Shown here: one piece after another, positions 14,616 to 23,713 of the stretch
Numbering within the stretch: the stretch's first letter is position 1
Layout: each line of letters starts with the position of its first letter
From: an uncultured Candidatus Actinomarina sp.
Lineage (GTDB): Bacteria > Actinomycetota > Acidimicrobiia > Actinomarinales > Actinomarinaceae
Direction of reading: 5' to 3'
Assembly (NCBI GenBank): GCA_902627635.1
Contig: CACOKA010000008.1
Coordinates: 1-34,940 of the forward strand
Length of the DNA stretch: 34,940 bases
The notes under the pieces: model-generated
What the model saw: only the letters and a program-made list of their open reading frames with translations
Told to the model about the DNA's origin: nothing
The model's database searches: none
Program-made: the position numbers and the translations under genes

Positions 14616-17146
14616 TTGAGATTGTTAAGGATAGATTCTTTTATATATTTAAGAGTATCATCTATTGAATAATCTTTGGGACCCCCACCTACTGATAAAA
14701 CCTCATCTTTTGAAGCTCCCCCACCAAAATTTTTAGAAGTTTCAATAACAAGTTCAGATACATTCATATCTTTAATAACTTTCTCGTTTTTCATGGCAAC
14801 TATGACAAATTTCGAATCTATTTGTGATATTAAATAGATGTAATCAACAACGCCATTATTGATCGAATTAATAGCTACATTTCTCATATCATCAACAGTA
14901 TCCATTGACACTTGATTAATATATACTTTATAGTCACCAACAGTTTCAAATTTATTTGATATCTCATCAACCATTTCATTGTTTCGAATTTGTTTGAATT
15001 GATGAACTTGTGATTTAAGTTCCTCATAAGAATTAAAAAATGATTCAAGTTTTGTTGGTACATTTTCTATATTTGTATTTAAAAGATTACTGACATTTTT
15101 ATATGAATTGTAAGCATTAGTCATAAAGTCATAAGCTTCAAATCCTGAAAGCATCTCAACTCTTCTTAGATTTGAGCCAATAGATGACTCATTTAATAAA
15201 ACAATTAATCCTATTTCGTTTGAATTAGATACATGTGTGCCTCCACAAAGTTCTTTAGAGAAACTTCCAATATTTACTACTCTTACATCGTCATCATATT
15301 TATCTCCAAAAAATGCCAATGCACCTTCTTTTTTAGCCTCATCAATATTCATTATTTTTGTATATACTTTCAAATCAGAAAAAACATTTTTATTACTTAA
15401 TGTGAAGATCTCATCAAGTTCCTCCTGTGTGACTTTTTCTGAATGACTAAAGTCAAATCTAAATCTTCCTGGAGCAACATATGATCCTGCCTGAGCTACA
15501 TGATCACCTAGTATATTTCTTAAAGATGAGTGAACTATATGTGCAGATGTATGACTTTTAGATACTGATCTCCTAAATTTTTCGTTTACTTTTGATTCAA
15601 CCATATCTCCTGATTGAATTATGATATCTTCATTTATTACTAAGCCGGTTGCACCAGAACTAGATTGAACAACATCAGCTACCGTATACTCTTTATTCTC
15701 AAATACTATTGAGCCCTGGTCAGATATCTGACCTCCAGCTTCAAAATAAAATGGTGTAGATTCTGTAAATATCGTTGTTGAACCATTTTCATTCTGCACA
15801 AGTGTTACTTCACTTGTAGTATTTGTATTCTCGTAACCTGTAAATACGTTACAATCAACATCAAATTTATCAACATCTGACATCTCCTTTTTAAAAGCAC
15901 TAGATTTAGCCTGATGTTCTTGAAATTTTTTCATATATTTATCATCATTTAATTTTATATTATTTTCATATGCAATCTCTTTTGTAAGTTCATATGGAAA
16001 ACCAAAAGTCTCAAAAAGATAAAATGCTTTTTCTTCGTTAAATGCATCTTTATCTTCAATAAGCCTATTTATTTCTACTGTGCCTTTTTCCAATGTCTTA
16101 TGAAAGAGATTTTCTTCAGTTGTGTAAAGTTTCTTAATTTTTTCAATATTTTCATTAAGGTCTGGGTAGTGATCTTTATAAATATCAACAATTGGAGATA
16201 TTAAAAACTCAATAGTATCTATTTCATTAGTTAAACCATAATATGCCCTGATTGCTCTTCTTATCAACCTTCTTAAAATATATCCTCTACCCTCGTTTGT
16301 TGGAACAACACCGTCTGAAATCATAAACGTTGATGCTTTCATATGATCCAATATGATTCTTTCGTACTTCTTATTTGGATTTTTAATTTTTGGCTTTAAT
16401 TGTTCATAAATAGAATCAAAAGTATCTATTTCAAAAGGTGATTCTTTATCTTGAAGCACCATAGCAATACGTTCAAGTCCCATACCTGTATCAATATTTT
16501 TAGCAGGCAATTCGCCCACGACATTGTAAGGCTCATCTTGTATTGATTCCATGAAAACTAAATTCCAAATTTCTATGAATCTATCTTCACCGCCACCAAT
16601 TGGACCTCCTTCCTTTCCAAAGTCTGGTCCTCTGTCTATAAATATTTCAGAACAGGGACCACAAGGTCCAGGGATATTCATTTGCCAGAAATTATCTTTA
16701 TCACCTCTTTGTATTCTTTCTTCCGGAACACCTATAACATCTTTCCAAATATTGAATGACTCGTCGTCATCTTTATAGACCGTAAACCATAAATCGTCTT
16801 TATTAATTCCTAGATTTATAGTTATAAATTCATACGCATGTTTTATAGCTTGTTCTTTAAAATATTCTCCAATACTAAAATTTCCAAGCATTTCAAAAAA
16901 TGTAAGATGGCGATCTGTGTCTCCAATAATATCAATATCAACTGTTCTTATACATTTTTGTGATGAGACAAGATTTGTATGTGGTGGTTTACTGTTGCCC
17001 ATAAAATAATCTTTAAATGGGACCATACCAGCGGCCGTAAATAGTAAAGTTTCATCTATTGGTATCAATGAAGCTGAAGGCATTATCTTGTGATTATTTT
17101 TTTCAAAGAATTTTAAAAACTCTTCTCTTATCTCATTACTATTCAT
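14612..17146 (-). CDS. alaS: Alanyl-tRNA synthetase
   Basis: Charges tRNA-Ala and clears mischarged Ser/Gly. From the chosen ATG it is 844 aa, a little under the usual ~875. The class II core has SASLIPIDETLLFTAAGMVP, TFFEMLGNFSIGEYF and NIDTGMGLERIAMVLQ. The editing domain has zinc ligands in HTSAH (531-535) and CGGTH (634-638). The C-terminal DHHA1/C-Ala region ends with FGGGASKDEVLSVGGGP. A TTG one codon upstream is in frame, but the ATG has GAGG six bases before it and fits the family start (SNEIREEFLKFF). It overlaps aspS by 8 bases. Confidence 0.96.
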   Translation of the reverse strand: MNSNEIREEFLKFFEKNNHKIMPSASLIPIDETLLFTAAGMVPFKDYFMGNSKPPHTNLVSSQKCIRTVDIDIIGDTDRHLTFFEMLGNFSIGEYFKEQAIKHAYEFITINLGINKDDLWFTVYKDDDESFNIWKDVIGVPEERIQRGDKDNFWQMNIPGPCGPCSEIFIDRGPDFGKEGGPIGGGEDRFIEIWNLVFMESIQDEPYNVVGELPAKNIDTGMGLERIAMVLQDKESPFEIDTFDSIYEQLKPKIKNPNKKYERIILDHMKASTFMISDGVVPTNEGRGYILRRLIRRAIRAYYGLTNEIDTIEFLISPIVDIYKDHYPDLNENIEKIKKLYTTEENLFHKTLEKGTVEINRLIEDKDAFNEEKAFYLFETFGFPYELTKEIAYENNIKLNDDKYMKKFQEHQAKSSAFKKEMSDVDKFDVDCNVFTGYENTNTTSEVTLVQNENGSTTIFTESTPFYFEAGGQISDQGSIVFENKEYTVADVVQSSSGATGLVINEDIIIQSGDMVESKVNEKFRRSVSKSHTSAHIVHSSLRNILGDHVAQAGSYVAPGRFRFDFSHSEKVTQEELDEIFTLSNKNVFSDLKVYTKIMNIDEAKKEGALAFFGDKYDDDVRVVNIGSFSKELCGGTHVSNSNEIGLIVLLNESSIGSNLRRVEMLSGFEAYDFMTNAYNSYKNVSNLLNTNIENVPTKLESFFNSYEELKSQVHQFKQIRNNEMVDEISNKFETVGDYKVYINQVSMDTVDDMRNVAINSINNGVVDYIYLISQIDSKFVIVAMKNEKVIKDMNVSELVIETSKNFGGGASKDEVLSVGGGPKDYSIDDTLKYIKESILNNLK

Positions 17147-18836
17147 CAACTACCTCAATATATTTAAGGTTATAGTCCTCTAATTCATTTTCATCAATAA
17201 TAGTTGGTGCGTTTGTTAATGGGTCAAGTCCAGATTGTGTTTTAGGAAAAGGTATAACATCTCTTATTGAATCAACATTAAGCATTACAGCAATTATTCT
17301 ATCTATACCTAAAGCTATACCTGCATGTTGTGGTGTACCGTATGACAAAGCTTCAATAAACCATCCAAAACGATTTTCAATATCATCGTCTGAAAGACCC
17401 CACATTTCTAATACTTTTCTTTGAACTTCTGGAGAGTTAATTCGTTGTGATCCGGAACCCAGTTCTGATCCATTAAGAACTAAATCATAATGTAGAGCTG
17501 TTGCATTATTAGGATCTTCCATAAAATTCTCAGTATCTTTTGGTGAAGTGAAGGGATGGTGGGAAGGTTGTATTTCTCCATTTTCAATTTCAAAATATGG
17601 AAAATCATAAATCCAAGTAAAACTATAGGTATCCTCTGGAGTAAAGATTTCTCGACGAATAATATCTAGTATTGGATATATCTCGGTATTTCCTGTCTGA
17701 AATAAGAGCATACCATCACCTAGATTTGATATTTCTTCATTCTCTTTATCATTTGTAATTTTGGATAATGGGCCTGATATAGTGGAATTCTCAATCTTAA
17801 ACCATCCAAGACCATTACTTCCATTATCTTTAACCAAACTATCTAGTGCATCTATCTCTGATCTTGTCATAATTTTTGAAGTATGAAAACCTTTAACAAA
17901 TCCGGAGTTTTCTAATGCTGATTTGATAAAATTTATTTCGGTGTTTATAAAAATTTCAGTTAGATCTTTAATCGTTTCTTTAATTCGTAAATCTGGTTTA
18001 TCAGTACCATAATCTTCTATTGCTTCTTTATAGGTCATATCTTGAAAAGGTACATCAACTTTAATAGAAAATACATTATCTAATAATTCTTTAACTATTG
18101 TTTCAGTAGTGTTTCTAACTTCATCAGGTGTGCCATTTAAGATTTCTAAATCTAGTTGAGTAAATTCAGGTTGCCTGTCTTTTCTAGAATCCTCATCTCG
18201 ATAACATTTAGCTATCTGATAATATTTGTTGAAACCTGAAATCATAAATAACTGTTTATACATTTGAGGTGATTGCGGCAATGCATAAAATGAACCACTT
18301 TGTTTTCTTGATGGAACTAAAAAGTCTTTCGCACCTTCAGGTGTAGACTTTGTCAGTGTTGGGGTGTCTAATTCTAAAAAAGATAAGCTGTCCATTGAAT
18401 TCCTTATAGATTTAAATGTATTTGAACGAGCGAGTATATTTCTTTTCATATCATCACGTCTCAAATCCAAGTATCTATATTTAAGTCTTATATTTTCATC
18501 AGTATCGATAGAGTTTTCAATTTGAAACGGTAGTGCTTTACTTTTTGAGATTAATGAATAACTATCAACGGTAATCTCGTATTCACCAAATTGTTGGGTT
18601 TTATTAATCATTGATTTATCTCTTTTTATATATGTTCCATTAACACTTATGTAATATTCAGATTTAAAAGTATCTATATCAACATTTTCAGAATCTAGAA
18701 CGATTTGTATTTTTGAATTTGCATCTCTTAGTTCAATAAAAACAAGGCCACCGTGGTCTCGAACACTACTTACCCATCCTCTTAAGTCAGTTACTGGACT
18801 ATTTACTTTTGATTTTATTAAATCTTCTATTTTCAT
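17139..18836 (-). CDS. aspS: Aspartyl-tRNA synthetase (probably non-discriminating)
   Basis: Class II synthetase for tRNA-Asp, bacterial type with the inserted GAD domain; 565 aa. The OB anticodon-binding domain starts with DLRGWVSSVRDHGGLVFIEL, motif 2 is CYRDEDSRKDRQPEFTQLD, the GAD insertion spans roughly 280-410, and motif 3 is HAGIALGIDRIIAVML. The RDHGG loop (26-30) is the form seen in non-discriminating enzymes such as those of Pseudomonas and Mycobacterium, which also aspartylate tRNA-Asn. If so, the cell needs GatCAB to make Asn-tRNA; no gat gene is in this window. The ATG overlaps the hisS stop by four bases. Confidence 0.95.
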   Translation of the reverse strand: MKIEDLIKSKVNSPVTDLRGWVSSVRDHGGLVFIELRDANSKIQIVLDSENVDIDTFKSEYYISVNGTYIKRDKSMINKTQQFGEYEITVDSYSLISKSKALPFQIENSIDTDENIRLKYRYLDLRRDDMKRNILARSNTFKSIRNSMDSLSFLELDTPTLTKSTPEGAKDFLVPSRKQSGSFYALPQSPQMYKQLFMISGFNKYYQIAKCYRDEDSRKDRQPEFTQLDLEILNGTPDEVRNTTETIVKELLDNVFSIKVDVPFQDMTYKEAIEDYGTDKPDLRIKETIKDLTEIFINTEINFIKSALENSGFVKGFHTSKIMTRSEIDALDSLVKDNGSNGLGWFKIENSTISGPLSKITNDKENEEISNLGDGMLLFQTGNTEIYPILDIIRREIFTPEDTYSFTWIYDFPYFEIENGEIQPSHHPFTSPKDTENFMEDPNNATALHYDLVLNGSELGSGSQRINSPEVQRKVLEMWGLSDDDIENRFGWFIEALSYGTPQHAGIALGIDRIIAVMLNVDSIRDVIPFPKTQSGLDPLTNAPTIIDENELEDYNLKYIEVVDE

Positions 18837-20005
18837 ATTAATTTCTTTAAGTTTCGTATATTAAATTCAAATGACTCACTATTAATTGGATTCTTAATAG
18901 TTTTTTCAGTACAGTTTATAACATAGTCAACATTGTTCTTTATAGCTTCTTTATATTGTGTGTTTTCTTTACTATTTCTTACAGGTAAAAAATATTTTAT
19001 TCGACTTTTATCTAATTTTTTAGATACTGATTTTATATCATTTAAGTTTTGACCTATCAACATGATCTTTTTTGTAGATGGGACATACTTAATACAATTA
19101 ATTATCCTATCAACGCCGAAAGCAACACCAACCCCTGCGGAATTACCTAGCTTTAATGAATCAGCGAGTTTATCATACCTACCTCCACCACCAAGAACAG
19201 TAGCTTTATATGCGAACTCAAATGTCAAGTCATTGTAGTAATCAAGCCCTCTCACTAATTTTGAATTCTCTACAAAATCTATATCTTCTTTGTTTAAGCT
19301 ATCTTTTAAATATTCATATCTTTTCAACGTATCGTCTTCTAAATATTGATAAATTACTGGAGCTAGATCAATTATTTCTGAATCTAATGGATCATTAGAA
19401 TCTAAAATACGTAAAGTGTTTTTACCGATCTTATCATTACTCTCCTTTGACAAATTATTTTTGTTTTTTTTAAAGTAATTATCAAGTTCTTTAATATATA
19501 ATTTTCTTTCTTCAATAGAACCAATTGTATTTATATTAAGCTTTGCTTTTATATTTAGTTTTTCTAAAAATTTTATTGATGATTTAAGAATCTGTAGCTC
19601 TGAAAAGTCATCTATCGTTCCTATTATTTCTGCTCCTGCTTGAATAAACTCCCTATATCGATTTTTCTGAGGATTTTCATATCGATACATTTTTCCAAAA
19701 TATGCATACTTTTTTGATTCATTTTTAAAAAATTCGTTATGAAACCTTACTACACTAGCAGTTGCTTCTGGCCTCAAAACAAGTGATCTACCGCCTTTGT
19801 CTTTAAATTCATACATTTGTTTTGTAACAATCTCTGAATTTTCACCTATTGATTTTATAAACAATTCTTTATGTTCAAGAATGGGTAATTCAACTAACTC
19901 ATAACCATAATCAATAAAAGCTTCACAAAAAGTATTAAATATATGTACATATTTTGCAGAGTCAGCACCAAATAAATTTCTAGTGCCTTTAACTTGTTCA
20001 ATCAT
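18833..20005 (-). CDS. hisS: Histidyl-tRNA synthetase
   Basis: Class II synthetase for tRNA-His, 390 aa (usual 410-430). Visible: VKGTRNLFG at the start, motif 1 region with YGYELVELPILEHKELF, LVLRPEATASVVR (76-87), motif 2 RYENPQKNRYREFIQAGAE, the histidine-specific RGLDYYNDLTFEF and LGGGGRYDKL, and motif 3 GVGVAFGVDRII. The C-terminal ~80 residues are a reduced anticodon-binding domain. An active enzyme rather than a HisZ-type paralogue is supported by the complete motifs and the neighbouring aspS. The ATG overlaps the upstream hydrolase by 8 bases. Confidence 0.96.
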   Translation of the reverse strand: MIEQVKGTRNLFGADSAKYVHIFNTFCEAFIDYGYELVELPILEHKELFIKSIGENSEIVTKQMYEFKDKGGRSLVLRPEATASVVRFHNEFFKNESKKYAYFGKMYRYENPQKNRYREFIQAGAEIIGTIDDFSELQILKSSIKFLEKLNIKAKLNINTIGSIEERKLYIKELDNYFKKNKNNLSKESNDKIGKNTLRILDSNDPLDSEIIDLAPVIYQYLEDDTLKRYEYLKDSLNKEDIDFVENSKLVRGLDYYNDLTFEFAYKATVLGGGGRYDKLADSLKLGNSAGVGVAFGVDRIINCIKYVPSTKKIMLIGQNLNDIKSVSKKLDKSRIKYFLPVRNSKENTQYKEAIKNNVDYVINCTEKTIKNPINSESFEFNIRNLKKLI

Positions 20006-20624
20006 GCAAATATTCCTTTACTAGAATATTGTTGTTTTTTATTGATTTTACTGTGTCTTTATCCCCATGTCCCGGATAGAGAATATAATCATCATTAAAT
20101 TCTGTAAACACACTATTTATTGATTCAATCATTTCATTTGTGTCACCAGTTAATAAATCAGTTCTACCAATTCCATCTTTGAATATAAAATCACCTGTAA
20201 ACACAATTCCTAAACTTGGGAATTCAAATGAACTGCTCCCCTTTGTGTGACCAGGATTACTATGTACAACTAATTCATCACTGTGTATATCCTTGACTTC
20301 ATTTAATTCACCTTGAAATGTAACCGAATCAAGATTTAATCCAATAAATGATTTAAGTTGTTCTTCTGGATTTCTTGCTAATTGTTCGTCATTAAGATCT
20401 ATATAGATGGATCCATCAAAGCTACTCATACCTAAGGAATGATCAAAATGTCCGTGTGTTAATAGTGCGCCTCCAACACTAAGATTTTCCTGTTTTATAT
20501 AATCGAGTACAGGATCAAGATCAGGTGGCAAATCAATTACATAAGATATTCCATCGGAAATATCCGGAGTAACTATGTAGCAATTAGAAGTAGTAAAACT
20601 TGTAAAAAGAAATATATCATCCAC
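19998..20624 (-). CDS. Metallo-beta-lactamase-fold hydrolase, glyoxalase II-like
   Basis: A 208 aa binuclear-zinc hydrolase. The metal set is complete: THGHFDH (H57, H59, D61, H62), H126 in NPGHTKGS, D145 in FTGDFIF and H186 in YPGHGD. The spacing and GRTDLLTG are like small GloB-type hydrolases that cleave thioesters, but the substrate cannot be told; persulfide dioxygenase or another thioesterase activity is possible. The substrate-binding C-terminal domain of true glyoxalase II is lacking. The start is GTG with AGGA about 8 bases upstream, two bases after the rel stop. A homologue lies between relA and hisS in mycobacteria, so the linkage is conserved. Confidence 0.85.
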   Translation of the reverse strand: MDDIFLFTSFTTSNCYIVTPDISDGISYVIDLPPDLDPVLDYIKQENLSVGGALLTHGHFDHSLGMSSFDGSIYIDLNDEQLARNPEEQLKSFIGLNLDSVTFQGELNEVKDIHSDELVVHSNPGHTKGSSSFEFPSLGIVFTGDFIFKDGIGRTDLLTGDTNEMIESINSVFTEFNDDYILYPGHGDKDTVKSIKNNNILVKEYLHD

Positions 20625-20626
20625 AA

Positions 20627-22786
20627 TTAGTTTCCTGGGTTAGCACGTTGAACATCAAAAACATTTTCTATATTTTTTGCATCTCTAATTATTGAGTCAA
20701 GTTGTTCATTTCCACTTACCTCAACTTGAAAAAGTAAAGTTACTATCCTCTTACTGTTAGTAAGTGATTTTGCAACGAGGATATTGCCTCCATTGTCTGA
20801 TATTGCTATTGTTGCATCTCTTAATAAGTAAGGTCTATCAATAGCCTCTATTTCTAACCAAACAATTGAACCAGTTTGAGCATTGAATCCCCATGAGACA
20901 TCAATTATTCTTTCACCCTTAGAACTATCAATTTTTATATTCAAACAATCAGATCTATGTATAGATATTCCATTTGATATCGTGATAAAACCTAAAATAT
21001 CATCACCTGGAACAGGAACGCAACATCTCGCCATCCTTACTTTGATATCATCATATCCTTCTACAATTACAAGTTGATCATCGTTTGATTGATATTTTTC
21101 TGGTGATAAAATATCGTCTTCTTCTGTTATCTCTTCAGGAAATACGAATTTCCTTATTTTGTTCCCAACATTGTTTATTTTTATGTTTCCATTACCTAAA
21201 TTTTGATAGATTGATTCTTTATTTGGATATTTAAGAATGTTTAAAAGCTCATTTAATATAGTATCTTTACTTGAGTAATTAAAAATCTCATCATTTTCTT
21301 CCAGCCATGAATTTAATATCTGTTTACCTTTTTGTATATCTTCATCCTTAAGTTGTTTTTGATACCATTGTTTAATTTTAGAACGGGCTCTTGAAGTCTT
21401 TACAAATGTTAGCCAATCACGACTTGGTCCTTTATTTTTTTCATTTGTTGTAAGCACTTCGACTGTATCACCAGTAGTTAGTTTTGTACTTAAATTGACT
21501 AATTTTCCATTGATCTTTGCACCAATTAATTTCTCTCCTACTTGTGTATGAACTGAAAAAGCAAAGTCAACGGGTGTTGCACCTTGAGGTAATGTAATCA
21601 CATCTCCTTTTGGAGTTAAACAGAATACTTCATCTTCATAAAGATCTAATTTCATATGACTTAGAAATTCATTCGGATCAGGATATTCATCCGATAATTC
21701 AGATAATGCATTTGTCCATTGTTGTGTATCATTTTGTGGCTTCTCTTTATATTTCCAGTGAGCAGCTACTCCATATTCAGCTCTATAGTGCATATCGTGA
21801 GTTCTTATCTGTATTTCCATTTTTTGACCTGTTTCCGTTAAAACTGTTGTATGCAAGCTTTGATAAAGATTAAATTTTGGCATAGAAATAAAGTCTTTAA
21901 ATCTACCTTGTACTGGTTGAAAGTTTGCGTGAATTAAACCAAGTATTGTATAACAGTTTTTTACTTCATCAGTTAAAATTCTAAGACCTATGAGATCATT
22001 TATCTCATTAAACGTTAAACCATTATTGACAATTTTTTTATATATCGAATAATTATGTTTTGGTCTTCCAACGACTTCTGCAGATAAAGAATTCGCAGAC
22101 AAAAGATCTTCAATCACCTTTAATGACTTATTTATATTTTTGTCTCTATTGGGAGCAGTTTTCTCAATCAAATTTTCTATTTCAGAATTTTGATTTTTAA
22201 ATATCAAACTAAATGATATATCTTCAAGTATGTGTTTTATATTTTGAAGCCCCAACCTATGTGCCAGTGGAGCATAAACATATAATGTCTCATTAGCTAT
22301 TTTCTCTTGTTTGTAATCTGCTAAATACTGAATAGTTTCTATGTTATGAAGTCTATCTGCAAGTTTTAAAATTAAGACTCTTATATCTTTAGACATAGCA
22401 ATAACCATCTTTCTTATTGCGTCTGCCTGTGCTTCCTCATTAGAGTTATATTGGATTTTATCTAATTTCGTTACACCATCAACTATATTTGCTATTTCAC
22501 TTCCAAACTCTTTTTTTATATCTTTGTAAGTAATATCTGTATCTTCAATTAAATCATGCAAAATAGCTGATACAACTGTTTCAATATCCATACTTAAATC
22601 AGCTAAATAAGTAGCAACCTGTAATGGATGAGTGATATATGGTTCTCCAGATGCCCTTTTTTGATTTAAATGTCCTTTGGACGCGTATAAATATGCTTTT
22701 TTTAGTATTTCTTCATCATTTTTAAATTTAGAATACAGGTTATTAATAAGTTCGTCTGCATTAAGTAAATCAAGATTTTTAACCAT
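20627..22786 (-). CDS. relA: Bifunctional (p)ppGpp synthetase/hydrolase Rel
   Basis: Makes and degrades the stringent-response alarmone. Domain order over 719 aa: HD hydrolase with H53, HD 77-78 and ED 81-82 intact; synthetase domain (~235-345) with GRFKDFISMPKFNLYQSLHT and EIQIRTHDMHYRAEYGVAAHW; TGS (~386-447); a Cys-containing zinc-finger region with ARCCVPVPGD and HRSDC; and a C-terminal ACT domain. The RFKD at 295-298 is the RxKD form typical of bifunctional Rel, not the ExDD of synthetase-only RelA. It has the second longest spacer between genes in the window (21 bases after secF), without a convincing promoter. Its place between secF and hisS is actinobacterial; the usual apt gene is missing. 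Confidence 0.96.
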   Translation of the reverse strand: MVKNLDLLNADELINNLYSKFKNDEEILKKAYLYASKGHLNQKRASGEPYITHPLQVATYLADLSMDIETVVSAILHDLIEDTDITYKDIKKEFGSEIANIVDGVTKLDKIQYNSNEEAQADAIRKMVIAMSKDIRVLILKLADRLHNIETIQYLADYKQEKIANETLYVYAPLAHRLGLQNIKHILEDISFSLIFKNQNSEIENLIEKTAPNRDKNINKSLKVIEDLLSANSLSAEVVGRPKHNYSIYKKIVNNGLTFNEINDLIGLRILTDEVKNCYTILGLIHANFQPVQGRFKDFISMPKFNLYQSLHTTVLTETGQKMEIQIRTHDMHYRAEYGVAAHWKYKEKPQNDTQQWTNALSELSDEYPDPNEFLSHMKLDLYEDEVFCLTPKGDVITLPQGATPVDFAFSVHTQVGEKLIGAKINGKLVNLSTKLTTGDTVEVLTTNEKNKGPSRDWLTFVKTSRARSKIKQWYQKQLKDEDIQKGKQILNSWLEENDEIFNYSSKDTILNELLNILKYPNKESIYQNLGNGNIKINNVGNKIRKFVFPEEITEEDDILSPEKYQSNDDQLVIVEGYDDIKVRMARCCVPVPGDDILGFITISNGISIHRSDCLNIKIDSSKGERIIDVSWGFNAQTGSIVWLEIEAIDRPYLLRDATIAISDNGGNILVAKSLTNSKRIVTLLFQVEVSGNEQLDSIIRDAKNIENVFDVQRANPGN

Positions 22787-22807
22787 AAATTAATGGTACT
22801 AGTTTTT

Positions 22808-23713
22808 TTATTTATTAATTATCCTTGATAAAAATGGAATCGTTACAAATATTGAGCTGTAAGTTCCCGATATAATTCCAATAAACAAAGGTAAAGCAAA
22901 ATCTGTTAGAGTCCCAGATAACCCAATTATGTTACCTAAAAATAATATTGAAGCTATTGGTACAGCTGAAGTGATTGATGTATTGATACTCCTCATTAAG
23001 ATCTCATTAAAAGTTTTATTTAAAGTCTTTATGGATAAATTACTTTCTTTGTTCATTCTTTGACTATCTCTTAATTTATCAAAAAGTATGACTGTATCAT
23101 ATAGTGAATAGCCAAGAATAGTTAAAAGTGCAATCACTGTTGATGGCGTTATCTCAAAATTCAATAATAAATAAATCGATGTACAAATTAAAAGATCATG
23201 AATCAATGCTATTAAAGCAACAATAGAATATCTAAACTGGAATCTAATTGATATAAGTAAAACTATAAATGATAAAAATATTACAAGTGCTCTAATCCCC
23301 TTAGTTGTGATTTCTTGTCCAAATGTGGGACCTACACGTTGGAATTCAATATCATTACTATCGACATTGAATTTATTTGCAAGATAATTTAGGAATTCAG
23401 TTTCTTGTGATTGAGAACCTTCATCAGCTCTAAAAAGTACTGTATCTGAGTTTTCATATGTTTGATATCTTGAGACTTCTAAAATGTTATTCCTTAAAAC
23501 TTCTTCAATATCAGGTTTTGAATAATCACTTGTCAGCTGATATGTGGTTCCACCTGTAAAATCAATAGAGAAATTTAAGTTTAATATACCAATTGCAGCA
23601 CAGATCAATACAGTTAAGAAAATAATTATCTCAAAAATAAACACCCTCTGAAGAAATCTACGTTTACCGTAAAAATCAAAATTTGTGTTACCTAAAAATA
23701 ATTGTTTAAACAT
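22808..23713 (-). CDS. secF: Protein translocase subunit SecF
   Basis: Inner-membrane partner of SecD that uses the proton gradient to help SecYEG export. The 301 aa protein has an N-terminal membrane helix, SIDFTGGTTYQLTSDYSKP at the start of the periplasm-side domain, QRVGPTFGQEITTKGI before helix 2, and a bundle of five further helices with IALIHDLLICTSIYLL and the conserved GYSLYDTVILFDKLRD. The C-terminal RSINTSITS and LPLFIGIISGTYSSIFV segments complete the family. The start overlaps the secD stop by 8 bases. Confidence 0.96.
   Translation of the reverse strand: MFKQLFLGNTNFDFYGKRRFLQRVFIFEIIIFLTVLICAAIGILNLNFSIDFTGGTTYQLTSDYSKPDIEEVLRNNILEVSRYQTYENSDTVLFRADEGSQSQETEFLNYLANKFNVDSNDIEFQRVGPTFGQEITTKGIRALVIFLSFIVLLISIRFQFRYSIVALIALIHDLLICTSIYLLLNFEITPSTVIALLTILGYSLYDTVILFDKLRDSQRMNKESNLSIKTLNKTFNEILMRSINTSITSAVPIASILFLGNIIGLSGTLTDFALPLFIGIISGTYSSIFVTIPFLSRIINK

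Noticed and set aside
17147-17149. TTG start of alaS one codon upstream of the ATG
   Set aside because: The ATG at 17146 has a GAGG site at good spacing and matches the family start. The same reasoning removes TTG starts for pgsA (32457) and pdxT (29153).
20627-22786. A split or mutated synthetase in Rel
   Set aside because: HD, synthetase, TGS and ACT parts are all present and the key residues are intact.
22783-22800. Inverted repeat CCAT-N6-ATGG around the rel start as an operator
   Set aside because: Only four pairs in AT-rich sequence at the start codon; no conserved operator is known to me for it.
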